Shown: positions 45,324 through 54,878, numbered from the stretch's first letter. The stretch: DNA of 64,000 nucleotides from Enterocloster lavalensis (GCF_902364025.1 NZ_CABJCG010000020.1:46807-110806); one strand, 5' to 3'. Translations and numbers: made by a program. Notes: generated by a model not told the origin, from the letters alone.

Positions 45324-48300
45324 ATGTACATGAGGGACAGACTAAAAAGAATCAGGACAAAAAGCAGAATATGGACAGCGCGTTTTCTGATCGTGGCGCT
45401 AGTCAGCTTTTCAGCGGAAACACTGGGCCCAATCCAGGCATGGGCTTCCCAGGCGTCTCCTGAAAATCATGGGGACGGCTTTCCCGCGGAATATTTCTCC
45501 GGCCAGGGAGAAATATGGGAGAAACTGGAAACTAACGGCGAGGTTATGGTGGCATTTCCAAGCCAGATTGAGGCAGACATATCTTCTCCGGACGATGAGG
45601 ACCGCTACTCCTTCCAACTGGAGGAAGAAAGCGATTTGACGTTGTCGCTGGAATCCGAATATCCCTGCGCCATGGAACTGATGTGCCAGGGGCAGGTAAT
45701 CGGCGTTTCCGACCGGCCCTACAGCCAGATTCTGGAACCGAACGGACTGGAAGCGGGAACCTATACGGTGCGGGTCATACCCCGGGAACATGTGGATACC
45801 TCCACCTACACACTGCGCATTTCCCGTCAGAGCGACCGGAAAAAGCAGCCGGACTATTCGGAGGCGCACATTGCCGGCACGCTGTTTGACCCTAAATCCC
45901 CATTCCGGGCAATCAATATCCGGAACGAGGAGGATAAAAACAGGGGCGGCAGCTCGGTGATGGCGATTCATTATCTGGCCCACTGGCAGGGACCGGTGGA
46001 TGAATCGGTGGTCCCTTATTATGATAAAGGCGATTTCAGCGAAAACCCCAGCGATTACATTCAATATAAAAAAGCAAAGCCCGACTTCCATGTACAAAAT
46101 GCGGTCATATTGCCGGGATACCGGGAAAGCGGCGAACATATGGAACACTGGAAGAACGCGATTATGACATATGGGGCGGTTGATACCGGATTTTTTACCA
46201 GTTACAATTTCTGGGATAAAAATGAAGGCCCCGGTTATCCGGAGTGGGATTTTGAGTATTTTTATGTGCCGAAAGATTGGAATTACGAGAAATATGGAGG
46301 TCATGCCACCTTGATTGTGGGATGGGATGATACCGTTGAGCGGGAGAAATTCCGCATTACGGAAAGGGGAGAAGACGGTTCGATTATCCGCGAAACCATG
46401 CCGGAACGGGATGGGGCATGGATCTGTAAGGATTCTTATGAGGGGCTGACACCGGATTATTTTTATGTTTCCTACGAATCTCAGGATTTTGGAGGTCTGG
46501 AATTTACGCCCACGGCATTTGCTCCCCCGGAGAAGAACGACAACTATAATCATCTCTACAGCAATTCTCCCGGCGGGATGACGGATGCGGCGGCAAACTC
46601 CGAGGGCTTTTTAAGAGGCGTACAGACGTTTCAAAATGAAGGCGGCAGCGAACTTTTGAGGGCGGTGGGCTTTGCTGCAAACCAGAGTGAGCTTTCTTAT
46701 GAGATAAGGGTTCGGATCGGGGATGGCCCGCTGGACCGGGTTAAATCCGGGTATTTGAAATATCCGGGCTTCTACACGGTCCGCCTGGACCAGGGCATTG
46801 TGATCCCGCCCGGTACGGCCTTTGAAATACATGTAGCTCTCAGCGGAGACAATGATAAGCGGATTTCATTTTACACATGCAAGAATGTGAAAGGCTGGAT
46901 TGACGGTGTCAAGGAAATTCCTGGAAAATCCTACTATTATACGGACTGGGAGGGAGAGACGGAATGGATGGATGCCTCCGCAGAGGGAGAATATCCTTGC
47001 ATTTACGCCTATACATATTCTCTGGGGAAACAGGATATCACCATCCTGGATAATAAGGAAGCGGCCGGAGAAATCGGAAAAGCCACGACTTCGGAGGCAG
47101 CCCGTGAGATACAGCGTGCCACCGCCTCGGAGGCTGACCAAGAAATACAGCGTGCCACCGCTTCGGAGGCGGATCGAGAAATACAACGTGCCACCGCTTC
47201 GGAGGCTGACCGAGAAATACAGCGTGCCACCGCTTCGGAGGCGAACCGTGAAATACAGCAGCCCGCCGCTTCCCAGACAGACCGGAACACAGACCGTGCC
47301 GCCGCTTCCAACGCGGAGCCGGATATTGAGCGTGCCACCCCCTCCCAGGCGGTCCTCAGGTATGATACCGCATCCGGGAGCAACGCCGCAAAAGTGGAGG
47401 AAAACGCCGAAGACGAAGAAAACGAATGGGAGGATGTCGTTCTGTTTGATGACAGTGAGGAGGCGGCGGCAGAGGCAGAGGCCGAGCGGGTGAAGGAACA
47501 GAACTTCCGGAGAATCCGGGAGGCGGAGTCCGGTGCGATTCCGAATGACAACCCAAATGAGTTTGAGGTCAATCCGCTGAACCTGGATTTCCCGGCCAAA
47601 TACGATTCCAGGGACTACCACTTAATAACAAAGGCCAAGAACCAGGGAAACAGCAATCTCTGCTGGGCATTTTCTGCAGCCGCAGCGCTGGAGACTGCCT
47701 ATTTGAGATATGGGAATCAGATGATCGACTACCCCAGAGGATTAAATCTCGTATCCCGGGAAGCTCCGATTGTGGACGGAACCATCTCATTAAAACTCAG
47801 AAAAGGGGAGGAAATCCCTTTGAACCTTTCAGCCGCCCTGTTTTCGGACAGTGAATCGTTCAATCCCGGAAGCCCTCAGATCTATTGGGAGATTTCCGGC
47901 GATTTGGGAAGCGTGGAGGGGGGACCGAAACTGTCGGAAAGCGGGCAGACGTTCTGCGCGCTGAAGGCGCTGGGACCGGGCCGGGTGACCGTAACCGCCG
48001 TCAGCATGGCGGATGTCAGCCTGAGAGTCTCGTGCCAGGTGGAGATTCTGGAAATGCTCACGGCCAGAGTCCGTATCGAACCGGAAACTATGACGATGGA
48101 GGTCGGGGAGACCGGGAATCTAAATACCACGGTGGAGGCCGATGAAGAATTGACGGTGATCTATTCCTCCGACAGACCCGATGTGGTCTCGGTGGATAAA
48201 AACGGGCGGGTAATGGCGTTGAAGCCCGGCACTGCGGTGATTACGGCAAAAGCGGGCGAAGGAAAAGCCGCCTGTACCATCACAGTGAACCACAGAGACA

Positions 48301-48764
48301 GCTCAGATTCCGATGATGACGGGGACTGGACCACGGCAGCCGGCCCGGGCGTTGCGGACACCGTCCGCGGAAGCTGGGAACCGGCCAATGGACAGTGGCG
48401 TTTCCAGAAGGAAGATGGAAGCTATGCCGCCTCCTCCTGGGAGCGGATCGGAGGCGTGTGGTATTATTTCAGAGAAGATACCTATGCGGCCTCCGGCTGG
48501 TTCCGGCAGGGAGATTTCTGGTATTACTTGAGCCGGGAGGCGGAAACTTTTGGCGGAATGCAGACCGGATGGCTGTATGACCCGTCCTATGAGCGATGGT
48601 TTTATCTGGAAGAAAGCGGAACCATGGCGGTGGGGTGGAGGCAGATCGATGGAAAATGGTATTATTTTCATGCGGTATCCGACGGTGAAATGGGCAAGAT
48701 GTATGCAGGAGAACGGACTCCGGACGGATATATGGTAGGAACAGATGGCGAGTGGAGCCATTGA
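45324..48764 (+). CDS. Large secreted papain-like (C1) protein with reversed catalytic halves and wall-binding repeats
   Basis: An 1146-residue exported protein. Order: signal peptide (1-45); PPC-like beta domain (about 75-165); the C-terminal half of a papain-like domain (about 180-400) with catalytic His in GGHATLIVGWDD (about 326) and DSYEG where NSWG is usual; a linker of 12-residue repeats (595-660); the N-terminal half of a papain domain, KYDSRDYHLITKAKNQG then NLCWAFSAAAALE with the catalytic Cys (about 780); two Ig-like Big2 domains (about 815-985); and choline-binding-type repeats to the end. In relatives the Cys half comes first. TAGGAG precedes the ATG. Activity is uncertain. Confidence 0.8.
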   Translation: MYMRDRLKRIRTKSRIWTARFLIVALVSFSAETLGPIQAWASQASPENHGDGFPAEYFSGQGEIWEKLETNGEVMVAFPSQIEADISSPDDEDRYSFQLEEESDLTLSLESEYPCAMELMCQGQVIGVSDRPYSQILEPNGLEAGTYTVRVIPREHVDTSTYTLRISRQSDRKKQPDYSEAHIAGTLFDPKSPFRAINIRNEEDKNRGGSSVMAIHYLAHWQGPVDESVVPYYDKGDFSENPSDYIQYKKAKPDFHVQNAVILPGYRESGEHMEHWKNAIMTYGAVDTGFFTSYNFWDKNEGPGYPEWDFEYFYVPKDWNYEKYGGHATLIVGWDDTVEREKFRITERGEDGSIIRETMPERDGAWICKDSYEGLTPDYFYVSYESQDFGGLEFTPTAFAPPEKNDNYNHLYSNSPGGMTDAAANSEGFLRGVQTFQNEGGSELLRAVGFAANQSELSYEIRVRIGDGPLDRVKSGYLKYPGFYTVRLDQGIVIPPGTAFEIHVALSGDNDKRISFYTCKNVKGWIDGVKEIPGKSYYYTDWEGETEWMDASAEGEYPCIYAYTYSLGKQDITILDNKEAAGEIGKATTSEAAREIQRATASEADQEIQRATASEADREIQRATASEADREIQRATASEANREIQQPAASQTDRNTDRAAASNAEPDIERATPSQAVLRYDTASGSNAAKVEENAEDEENEWEDVVLFDDSEEAAAEAEAERVKEQNFRRIREAESGAIPNDNPNEFEVNPLNLDFPAKYDSRDYHLITKAKNQGNSNLCWAFSAAAALETAYLRYGNQMIDYPRGLNLVSREAPIVDGTISLKLRKGEEIPLNLSAALFSDSESFNPGSPQIYWEISGDLGSVEGGPKLSESGQTFCALKALGPGRVTVTAVSMADVSLRVSCQVEILEMLTARVRIEPETMTMEVGETGNLNTTVEADEELTVIYSSDRPDVVSVDKNGRVMALKPGTAVITAKAGEGKAACTITVNHRDSSDSDDDGDWTTAAGPGVADTVRGSWEPANGQWRFQKEDGSYAASSWERIGGVWYYFREDTYAASGWFRQGDFWYYLSREAETFGGMQTGWLYDPSYERWFYLEESGTMAVGWRQIDGKWYYFHAVSDGEMGKMYAGERTPDGYMVGTDGEWSH
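47106..47285 (+). repeat. In-frame 36-bp tandem repeat in the papain-like protein
   Basis: Five contiguous 36-bp units encode EIQRATASEADR variants, forming a charged helical linker between the two protease halves; degenerate copies flank it. In-frame unit length allows change in copy number by slippage without frameshift. Confidence 0.9.
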
Positions 48765-48872
48765 CAGATTGAATTTCAGCAATAATGGGCCGTCGGCACA
48801 GCCTGCGGCCCGCTGCTTTCAAACAAACAATAAATAAACCGCCTTGCCTGTGCAAGACGGTTAAACTTTTTA

Positions 48873-48924
48873 GGGGGGCCGGCTAAGGTGCGACCCTTAG
48901 CCGGTATGAGTATGAAAAAGCTTT
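48873..48924 (+). other. Structured element copy 2 (G6 + hairpin + conserved 20-mer)
   Basis: GGGGGG (48873-48878), a 10-bp perfect stem (48879-48888 with 48895-48904), then TATGAGTATGAAAAAGCTTT (48905-48924), identical to copy 1 at 28337. It is preceded by a small CTTGC/GCAAG hairpin and followed by a GTGATT/AATCAC one. It occupies the 48765-49238 gap, together with the mreB promoter. Confidence 0.55.
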
Positions 48925-49062
48925 GTGATTCCAAGTAATCACTTGAAACAAAGGCCTTGCTCACCTCTCGGTGAACATGTTATTATAATAGGCCAGAATT
49001 GTGACAAAAGTATGTCTACACAATGAAAAAAACATAAAGAATATAAAAAACAAAAAAACCCT

Positions 49063-49090
49063 TTGAAAACTTTGCGATATTGTATATAAT
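49063..49090 (+). promoter_or_regulatory. Promoter of mreB
   Basis: TTGAAA (49063-49068), 16-bp spacer, TATAAT (49085-49090); leader of about 140 bases with an AACCCC/GGGGTT hairpin. Confidence 0.6.
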
Positions 49091-49238
49091 AGAAGCAATG
49101 CAAGAATGGCAGTAGCCGCGCAACCCCTTATTTTACAAGCAAAAATGGGGTTTCCGACAGAGGCGGCGTGACAGATGGGTACACTGTGTTCCGGGACAAG
49201 CCGCCCGGGATGCTTACAGCAAGGAGGAAATAAATTAT

Positions 49239-50258
49239 ATGTTTTCAATGATGTCAAATGATATTGGAATTGACTTGGGAACCGCCAGTATCCTGGTGTA
49301 CATCAAGGGTAAGGGCGTTGTGTTAAAAGAACCTTCCGTGGTCGCCATCGACCGCGACAGCAACAAGATTATCACCTTCGGCGAGGAGGCCCGCCTGATG
49401 ATCGGCCGTACGCCAGGCAACATCGTGGCCGTGCGCCCCCTGCGCCAGGGCGTGATCTCCGATTACACCATCACCGAGAAGATGCTCAAATACTTCATCC
49501 GCAAGGCGGTGGGCAAGAAGACCCTGCGCAAGCCCAGAATCAGCGTGTGTATCCCCAGCGGTGCCACCGAGGTGGAGAAAAAGGCCGTGGAGGACGCCAC
49601 CTACCAGGCCGGCGCAAGGGAAGTGGCCATCATTGAGGAGCCGGTGGCCGCAGCCATCGGAGCCGGAATCGACATCGGCAAGGCCTGCGGAAACATGATC
49701 GTGGACATCGGCGGCGGCACGGCCGACATCGCGGTCATCTCCTTAGGCGGCCCCGTGGTCAGCACCTCCATCAAGGTGGCGGGCGACGACTTCGACGAGG
49801 CCCTGGTGCGCTACATGCGCAAAAAGCACAACCTGCTCATCGGCGAGCGGACCGCCGAGGAGATTAAGATCAACGTGGGCGCGGCCTACCGTCGTCCCGA
49901 GGTCCTCACCATGGAGGTGAGAGGCCGTAACCTGGTAACCGGCCTGCCAAAGACCATTGTGGTGACCTCCGACGAGACGCTGGAGGCCCTGAGAGAGCCG
50001 GCCATGCAGATTGTGGACGCCGTGCACAACGTGCTGGAGCGCACCCCGCCGGAGCTGGCGGCGGATATCTTTGACCGCGGTATCGTGATGACCGGCGGCG
50101 GCTCCCTGCTCAGCGGCCTGGACGCCCTGATCGAGGAAAAGACGGGCATCAGCACCATGATCGCGGAGGATCCCCTGACCGCGGTGGCCATCGGCACCGG
50201 CAAGTTTATCGAATTTGCCCACGGAATGGGTCTGGACGGGGAACGCGACGAATACTGA
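49239..50258 (+). CDS. mreB: Rod-shape-determining actin homologue MreB/Mbl
   Basis: A 339-residue actin-fold ATPase. Phosphate 1 motif DIGIDLGTASILVY (about 6-19), phosphate 2 MIVDIGGGTADIAVISLGG (about 152-170), adenosine motif GIVMTGGGSLLSGLD (about 284-298). It forms membrane-associated filaments that guide lateral wall synthesis. It is not accompanied by mreC/mreD, which suggests an Mbl-type or second copy. AAGGAGG precedes the ATG; recD2 follows 21 bases later. Confidence 0.93.
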   Translation: MFSMMSNDIGIDLGTASILVYIKGKGVVLKEPSVVAIDRDSNKIITFGEEARLMIGRTPGNIVAVRPLRQGVISDYTITEKMLKYFIRKAVGKKTLRKPRISVCIPSGATEVEKKAVEDATYQAGAREVAIIEEPVAAAIGAGIDIGKACGNMIVDIGGGTADIAVISLGGPVVSTSIKVAGDDFDEALVRYMRKKHNLLIGERTAEEIKINVGAAYRRPEVLTMEVRGRNLVTGLPKTIVVTSDETLEALREPAMQIVDAVHNVLERTPPELAADIFDRGIVMTGGGSLLSGLDALIEEKTGISTMIAEDPLTAVAIGTGKFIEFAHGMGLDGERDEY

Positions 50259-50279
50259 TCCGGGGACTGAAAGCGCAAT

Positions 50280-52565
50280 ATGGCAACGATCACAGGATTT
50301 ATTGAGAAAATCAAGTTCCGGAATGAGGAGAACGGCTACACGGTCCTGACCGCCACGGACCAGCACGACGGCGACGAGGTGGTCATGGTGGGAAACTTCG
50401 CCTATGTGGGCGAGGGTGACATGATCCAGGCCACGGGCCGTTTGACGGAACACCCCATATACGGTGAACAGCTGCAGGTGGAGAGCTACGAGATCAAGAC
50501 TCCCGAGGACACGCTGTCCATGGAACGATATCTAGGCTCCGGTGCCATAAAAGGCATCGGGGCCGCTTTGGCTGCCCGGATTGTCCGCCATTTCAAGGCT
50601 GACACCTTCCGGATTATGGAGGAGGAGCCGGAGCGCCTCTCCGAGGTCAAAGGCATCAGCGAGAAGATGGCCATGGCCATCGCCGAGCAGGTGGAGGAGA
50701 AAAAGGACATGCGCCAGGCCATGATGTTCCTGCAGAACTACGGCATTTCCCTCAATCTCGCTGTAAAAATTTACCAGGAGTACGGCCCCAAGCTCTACGG
50801 CATTTTGAAGGAAAATCCCTACCGGCTGGCCGACGACATTCCGGGCGTGGGCTTTAAGATGGCGGATGAGATCGCCGGGAAGGTGGGCATTTTCACCGAT
50901 TCCGACTACCGGGTGAAGGCGGGGATGCTCTACACCCTTCTGCAGGCGGTGGGAAACGGACATACATACCTGCCGTTAAACGAGCTGCTAAAGGAAGCCT
51001 CCGAGCTGCTGAAGGTGGCCCCCTCCGCTATGGACAAGCACCTGATGGACATGCAGATGGAGAAGCGCCTGGTGGTGAAAAATACCCCGGAGGGGCAGAT
51101 CGTCTACTCCTCCCAGTATTATTACCTGGAACTGAACACGGCCCGGATGCTCCACGACTTAAACATCCGCGGCGGCATCCCGGAGACGGAGATCAAGAGC
51201 CGCCTGCTGAAGGTGGAGCAGCAGGAATCCATTCAGCTGGACGGACTTCAGGAGCAGGCGGTGATGGAGGCGGTGAACAGCGGCCTGTTAATCATCACCG
51301 GCGGCCCCGGAACGGGAAAAACCACCACCATCAACACCATTATCCGCTACTTTGAGATGGAGGGCATGGAAATTCTTCTGGCAGCCCCCACCGGCCGCGC
51401 GGCCAAACGTATGACTGAGGCCACGGGCTGCGAGGCCAGAACCATCCACCGCCTGCTGGAGCTGGTACCCGCCCCCGCGGCCACGGCCCGGGATATCCCG
51501 GGGGCTCCCGGCGGCAAGGGTGGGCCGTCCGGCATGGCGGGGATGCATTTTGAGCGCAACGAGGAGAATCCGCTGGATGCGGACGTTATTATCATAGACG
51601 AGATGTCCATGGTGGACATTCACCTCATGCACGCCCTGCTGCGGGCGGTGAATGTGGGAACCCGCCTGATCCTGGTGGGCGATGTGGACCAGCTGCCCAG
51701 CGTGGGCCCGGGAAACGTGCTGCGGGACATGATCGATTCCCAGTGCTTCAACATGGTCAAGCTGACCCGCATTTTCCGGCAGGCGGCTCAGAGCGACATT
51801 ATCGTGAACGCCCACCGGATCAACGAGGGCCAGCCGGTGGACCTGGCCAAGCGCAGCAACGATTTCCTGTTCATCCGCCGGGAGAACCCGGACGCCATCA
51901 TAAGCGCCATGGTCACGCTGATCCAGAAGAAGCTGCCCGGCTACGTCAAGGCCCAGCCCTACGACATCCAGGTGATGACGCCCATGCGCAAGGGAGCCCT
52001 GGGAGTGGAGCGGCTGAACCAGATTCTCCAGAGCTTCTTAAATCCGCCGGACAAGACCAAGACGGAAAAGGAATCCGGCGGCACCATCTACCGGGTGGGT
52101 GACAAGGTCATGCAGATCCGGAACAACTACCAGATGGAGTGGGAGATTGTGAACCGCTACGGAATCCCCATTGAGACCGGGAGCGGAATCTTCAACGGCG
52201 ACATGGGCATCATCCGGGAGATCAACGACTACGCTGAGCTTCTCACCGTGGAGTTCGACGAGGGCAAGCGGGTGGAGTACAGCTTCAAGCAGCTGGAAGA
52301 GCTGGAGCTGGCCTACGCCATCACCATCCACAAGTCCCAGGGCAGCGAGTACCCTGCGGTGATCATCCCCATGCACAGCGGCCCGCGGATGCTCATGACC
52401 CGGAACCTGATCTACACCGCCGTCACCCGCGCCCGTACCTGCGTCTGCCTGGTGGGCCTGCCGGAGGTATTTGCCGCCATGGCCGGCAACAGCATGGAAC
52501 AGAAGCGCTACACAGGGCTGCGGCAGCGGATTGAAGAGCTGTATGCGTTGGAGGAAGAGGAGTAG
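50280..52565 (+). CDS. recD2: RecD2 / RecD-like DNA helicase
   Basis: A 761-residue SF1B helicase. N-terminal OB-like and helix-hairpin-helix regions (about 1-320) distinguish RecD2 from RecD. Helicase motifs: Walker A GGPGTGKTTT (about 340-349), Walker B IIDEMSMVDI, GDVDQLPSVGPG (motif III), and IHKSQGSEYPAVI (motif V). It unwinds DNA 5' to 3' in repair. Length matches Firmicutes RecD2. Starts shortly after mreB and precedes the comFC-like gene. Confidence 0.95.
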   Translation: MATITGFIEKIKFRNEENGYTVLTATDQHDGDEVVMVGNFAYVGEGDMIQATGRLTEHPIYGEQLQVESYEIKTPEDTLSMERYLGSGAIKGIGAALAARIVRHFKADTFRIMEEEPERLSEVKGISEKMAMAIAEQVEEKKDMRQAMMFLQNYGISLNLAVKIYQEYGPKLYGILKENPYRLADDIPGVGFKMADEIAGKVGIFTDSDYRVKAGMLYTLLQAVGNGHTYLPLNELLKEASELLKVAPSAMDKHLMDMQMEKRLVVKNTPEGQIVYSSQYYYLELNTARMLHDLNIRGGIPETEIKSRLLKVEQQESIQLDGLQEQAVMEAVNSGLLIITGGPGTGKTTTINTIIRYFEMEGMEILLAAPTGRAAKRMTEATGCEARTIHRLLELVPAPAATARDIPGAPGGKGGPSGMAGMHFERNEENPLDADVIIIDEMSMVDIHLMHALLRAVNVGTRLILVGDVDQLPSVGPGNVLRDMIDSQCFNMVKLTRIFRQAAQSDIIVNAHRINEGQPVDLAKRSNDFLFIRRENPDAIISAMVTLIQKKLPGYVKAQPYDIQVMTPMRKGALGVERLNQILQSFLNPPDKTKTEKESGGTIYRVGDKVMQIRNNYQMEWEIVNRYGIPIETGSGIFNGDMGIIREINDYAELLTVEFDEGKRVEYSFKQLEELELAYAITIHKSQGSEYPAVIIPMHSGPRMLMTRNLIYTAVTRARTCVCLVGLPEVFAAMAGNSMEQKRYTGLRQRIEELYALEEEE

Positions 52566-52586
52566 GTTCCACATCCGGAGGTGCTG

Positions 52587-53309
52587 ATGATTTTAAAATC
52601 CCTGACAGACTGCGCAATCGATGCGCTCTTTCCCCGCCGCTGCCCGGTCTGCGGCCGCATCGTCGTGCCCAGGGGGCGTCTGATCTGCCCCGGCTGCATG
52701 AACCGCCTGTCCTGGGTAAAACAGCCCGTCTGCAAGTCCTGCGGCAAGGAACTGTCCGTGGACACGGTGGAATATTGCTTCGACTGCGCACGCCGTCCCC
52801 GCAGCTTTGTATACGGCCGCGCCCTGATCAATTACAACGAAGCGGCTTCCCGCTCCATGGCCCAGATCAAGTACAACAACCGGCGGGAATACCTGGACTA
52901 CTACGCCGGGGAGATGGTCCGCCGGCTTGGCCCTGCCGTTAAGGCGATGAAGGCTCAGGCCTTGGTTCCGGTGCCCGTCCACCCGGAGCGTTTGAAAACC
53001 AGGGGCTTCAACCAGGCGGAGGAGCTGGCACGGCGTCTGTCCGGCGGCCTGGGGCTGCCTGTGGAAACCGGCCTTCTGTCCCGCAACAAAAACACCGCGC
53101 CCCAGAAAGACCTAAACCCTGCCCAGCGCCTGAAAAACCTGGAGGAGGCATTTTCGGCAAAACGACCCCGGACAGGGCTTACATCCGTGATTTTGGTGGA
53201 CGATATCTACACCACCGGCAGCACGGTGGAGGCCTGCAGCCGGGTTTTGACGCGGGCCGGCGTTTCCAGGGTATATTTTCTTTGTATCTGCATCGGAGGC
53301 GGGCGCTGA
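52587..53309 (+). CDS. ComFC-like phosphoribosyltransferase-fold protein
   Basis: A 240-residue ComF family protein. Two N-terminal zinc-finger-like Cys pairs (CPVCGR, CPGC, then CKSCG and CFDC) and the C-terminal PRPP-binding motif VILVDDIYTTGSTVEACS (about 205-222). ComFC is needed for natural transformation in related bacteria; gene order recD2-comFC is common in Clostridia. GGAGGT precedes the ATG at 52587. Confidence 0.9.
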   Translation: MILKSLTDCAIDALFPRRCPVCGRIVVPRGRLICPGCMNRLSWVKQPVCKSCGKELSVDTVEYCFDCARRPRSFVYGRALINYNEAASRSMAQIKYNNRREYLDYYAGEMVRRLGPAVKAMKAQALVPVPVHPERLKTRGFNQAEELARRLSGGLGLPVETGLLSRNKNTAPQKDLNPAQRLKNLEEAFSAKRPRTGLTSVILVDDIYTTGSTVEACSRVLTRAGVSRVYFLCICIGGGR

Positions 53310-53375
53310 GCCCCGCGCGGCTGGAATGCGGTTTCATGCCGGAAACCGGCGAAGGATGAATTGGGAGGAAGAAAA

Positions 53376-53549
53376 ATGGGAATATTTGACTATGAGGTGA
53401 TACAGATCGACGGCGACTACGCCCATCTTAGGAACCTGGACCGTCCGGAGGACGGGTTAAAGCTGGTGGCAAGGGCGCTGCTGCCCCAGGAGATACAGGA
53501 GGGAAGCAGGCTGCATTACGAGTGCTTTGAGTACACGCTGGTTTGCTGA
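53376..53549 (+). CDS. Small conserved-looking protein, 57 residues
   Basis: A short soluble protein with the pattern of a small beta barrel: YEVIQIDGDYAHLRNL then a charged turn and LKLVARALLPQEIQEGSRL. It recalls the DUF3006 type but I cannot assign it. GGGAGGA precedes the ATG. It lies between comFC and the rpmG promoter. Confidence 0.6.
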   Translation: MGIFDYEVIQIDGDYAHLRNLDRPEDGLKLVARALLPQEIQEGSRLHYECFEYTLVC

Positions 53550-53692
53550 CAGTATCGGCATCCGAGCCTGGACCTCGGGCCCGGGCGTGTGCGCGGCGGT
53601 TTTCAGCTCTGTCAACCCGGCGGATATGCCAAAAATACCAGGTTTTTCCAGCGCAGAATCCGGCGAAAACCCGTAAAAATCGCGCATTATGC

Positions 53693-53721
53693 TTGACAGT
53701 ATGCGGTTATTGTGGTAAACT
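53693..53721 (+). promoter_or_regulatory. Promoter of the rpmG-secE-nusG-rpl cluster
   Basis: Consensus TTGACA (53693-53698), 17-bp spacer, TAAACT (53716-53721), leader of about 90 bases to rpmG. Confidence 0.8.
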
Positions 53722-53819
53722 GTACGGGCGAATGGAAGAGCTTAGGTCTTTTTTTTATGCTCAAAAATAAGGTCCTGAGCAAAATGTGAACTACGATAAT
53801 ATAAGTGGAGGTGGAAGTC

Positions 53820-53969
53820 GTGCGAACAAAGATCACACTGGCATGTACAGAATGCAAACAACGCAACTACAACATGACTAAGGATAAGAAAACTCATCCT
53901 GACCGTATGGAGACCAAGAAGTATTGCAGATTCTGCAAGACCCATACGCTGCACAAAGAAACGAAGTAA
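53820..53969 (+). CDS. rpmG: Ribosomal protein bL33
   Basis: A 49-residue bL33 starting at GTG, preceded by GGAGGTGG. It has the two zinc-binding Cys pairs CTEC and CRFC, so it is the zinc-dependent form, and the typical HTLHKETK end. It precedes secE and nusG, as in most Firmicutes. Confidence 0.95.
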   Translation: MRTKITLACTECKQRNYNMTKDKKTHPDRMETKKYCRFCKTHTLHKETK

Positions 53970-53996
53970 TCCGGCTCAGTAAAGGACGTGAATGTT

Positions 53997-54260
53997 ATGG
54001 GAGAAACAGCAGCCAACACTGCAGTAACCACAGAGAAAGCGGCCAAGGCTGAAAAACCCGACAAGGCGAAAAAAGCCAAGAAGGAACAGAAGCCCAGCTT
54101 CTTTAAGGGGTTGAAAACTGAGTACAAGAAAATCGTCTTTGCTGACAGACAGACCGTTACCAAGCAGACCATTGCCGTTGTCCTTTCATCTATTTTTCTG
54201 GGTGTGGTGATCATGCTCCTGGACATGGTGATCAAATTTGGTTTAGGATTTATCTTTTAA
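53997..54260 (+). CDS. secE: Preprotein translocase subunit SecE
   Basis: An 87-residue protein. Ala/Lys-rich cytoplasmic start of about 35 residues, amphipathic helix (FFKGLKTEYKKIVFADRQTV) and a single membrane span near the C-terminus (residues about 60-85). It stabilises SecY in the SecYEG channel. The ATG at 53997 has AAAGGA upstream at suitable spacing; the GTG at 53988 is too close to it. Confidence 0.92.
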   Translation: MGETAANTAVTTEKAAKAEKPDKAKKAKKEQKPSFFKGLKTEYKKIVFADRQTVTKQTIAVVLSSIFLGVVIMLLDMVIKFGLGFIF

Positions 54261-54278
54261 TAAGGCGAGGGTGAATGT

Positions 54279-54794
54279 ATGTCAGAAGCACATTGGTATG
54301 TAGTCCATACCTACTCAGGTTATGAGAACAAAGTCAAAGTCGACATTGAGAAGACGATTGAGAACAGAAACCTTCAGGACCAGATCTTAGAAGTTTCCGT
54401 GCCCATGCTCCCGGTTGTGGAGCTGAAAAACGGCGTGGAGAAAAAAGCTGATAAGAAAATGTTCCCGGGTTACGTGCTGATCCACATGGTCATGAACGAC
54501 GACACGTGGTATGTGGTGCGTAACACCCGCGGTGTCACGGGCTTTGTGGGTCCGGGCTCCAAGCCGGTACCCCTGACCGAGGACGAGATGAAAGGTCTCG
54601 GCTTCCGACATGAGGATGTCGTCGTTGACTTTGAAGTTGGAGATACGGTCGTTGTAACAAACGGTGCCTGGAAAGATACCGTCGGCGCCATCAAGGCGAT
54701 TAACGACGGCAAGAAAACCGTCACGATCAACGTGGAAATGTTCGGTCGTGAGACACCGGTTGAACTTGGCTTCGCGGAAGTCAAGAAAATGTAA
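54279..54794 (+). CDS. nusG: Transcription elongation/antitermination factor NusG
   Basis: A 171-residue NusG. NGN domain (1-110) beginning WYVVHTYSGYENKVK and containing FPGYVLIHMVMND and RGVTGFVG; KOW domain near the C-terminus with GAWKDTVGAIKAIND. Binds RNA polymerase and couples to Rho or ribosome. GGCGAGGG precedes the ATG. Confidence 0.96.
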   Translation: MSEAHWYVVHTYSGYENKVKVDIEKTIENRNLQDQILEVSVPMLPVVELKNGVEKKADKKMFPGYVLIHMVMNDDTWYVVRNTRGVTGFVGPGSKPVPLTEDEMKGLGFRHEDVVVDFEVGDTVVVTNGAWKDTVGAIKAINDGKKTVTINVEMFGRETPVELGFAEVKKM

Positions 54795-54828
54795 CACAAG
54801 GAATCAGCCGCTGCGGGCGCAGCAGCTG

Positions 54829-54856
54829 GTGGGAGGGAGATTCCCGACAATACCAC
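54829..54856 (+). promoter_or_regulatory. Conserved hairpin before rplK
   Basis: GTGGGAGGGAGATTCCC followed by a short spacer and ACCAC forms a compact stem, just before the rplK ribosome site. Almost the same sequence precedes rplA at 55439-55467. The duplicated leader suggests binding by a ribosomal protein such as L1 for feedback control; this is inference. Confidence 0.5.
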
Positions 54857-54878
54857 ATAATTTTAGGAGGTGCCTAAG

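Noticed and set aside
47106..47285. 36-bp direct repeats resembling a CRISPR array
   Set aside because: The units are contiguous without spacers, are in frame within a clear coding sequence, and no cas gene is present.
48873..48924. Structured element as terminator of the papain-like gene
   Set aside because: The stem is followed by TATGAGTATG and not by a T-run, and the downstream 20-mer is conserved, which is not expected for a terminator.
53550..53819. tRNA gene before rpmG, as found in some Firmicutes
   Set aside because: No cloverleaf, TTCRA loop or CCA-compatible end was seen; the stretch contains a promoter only.
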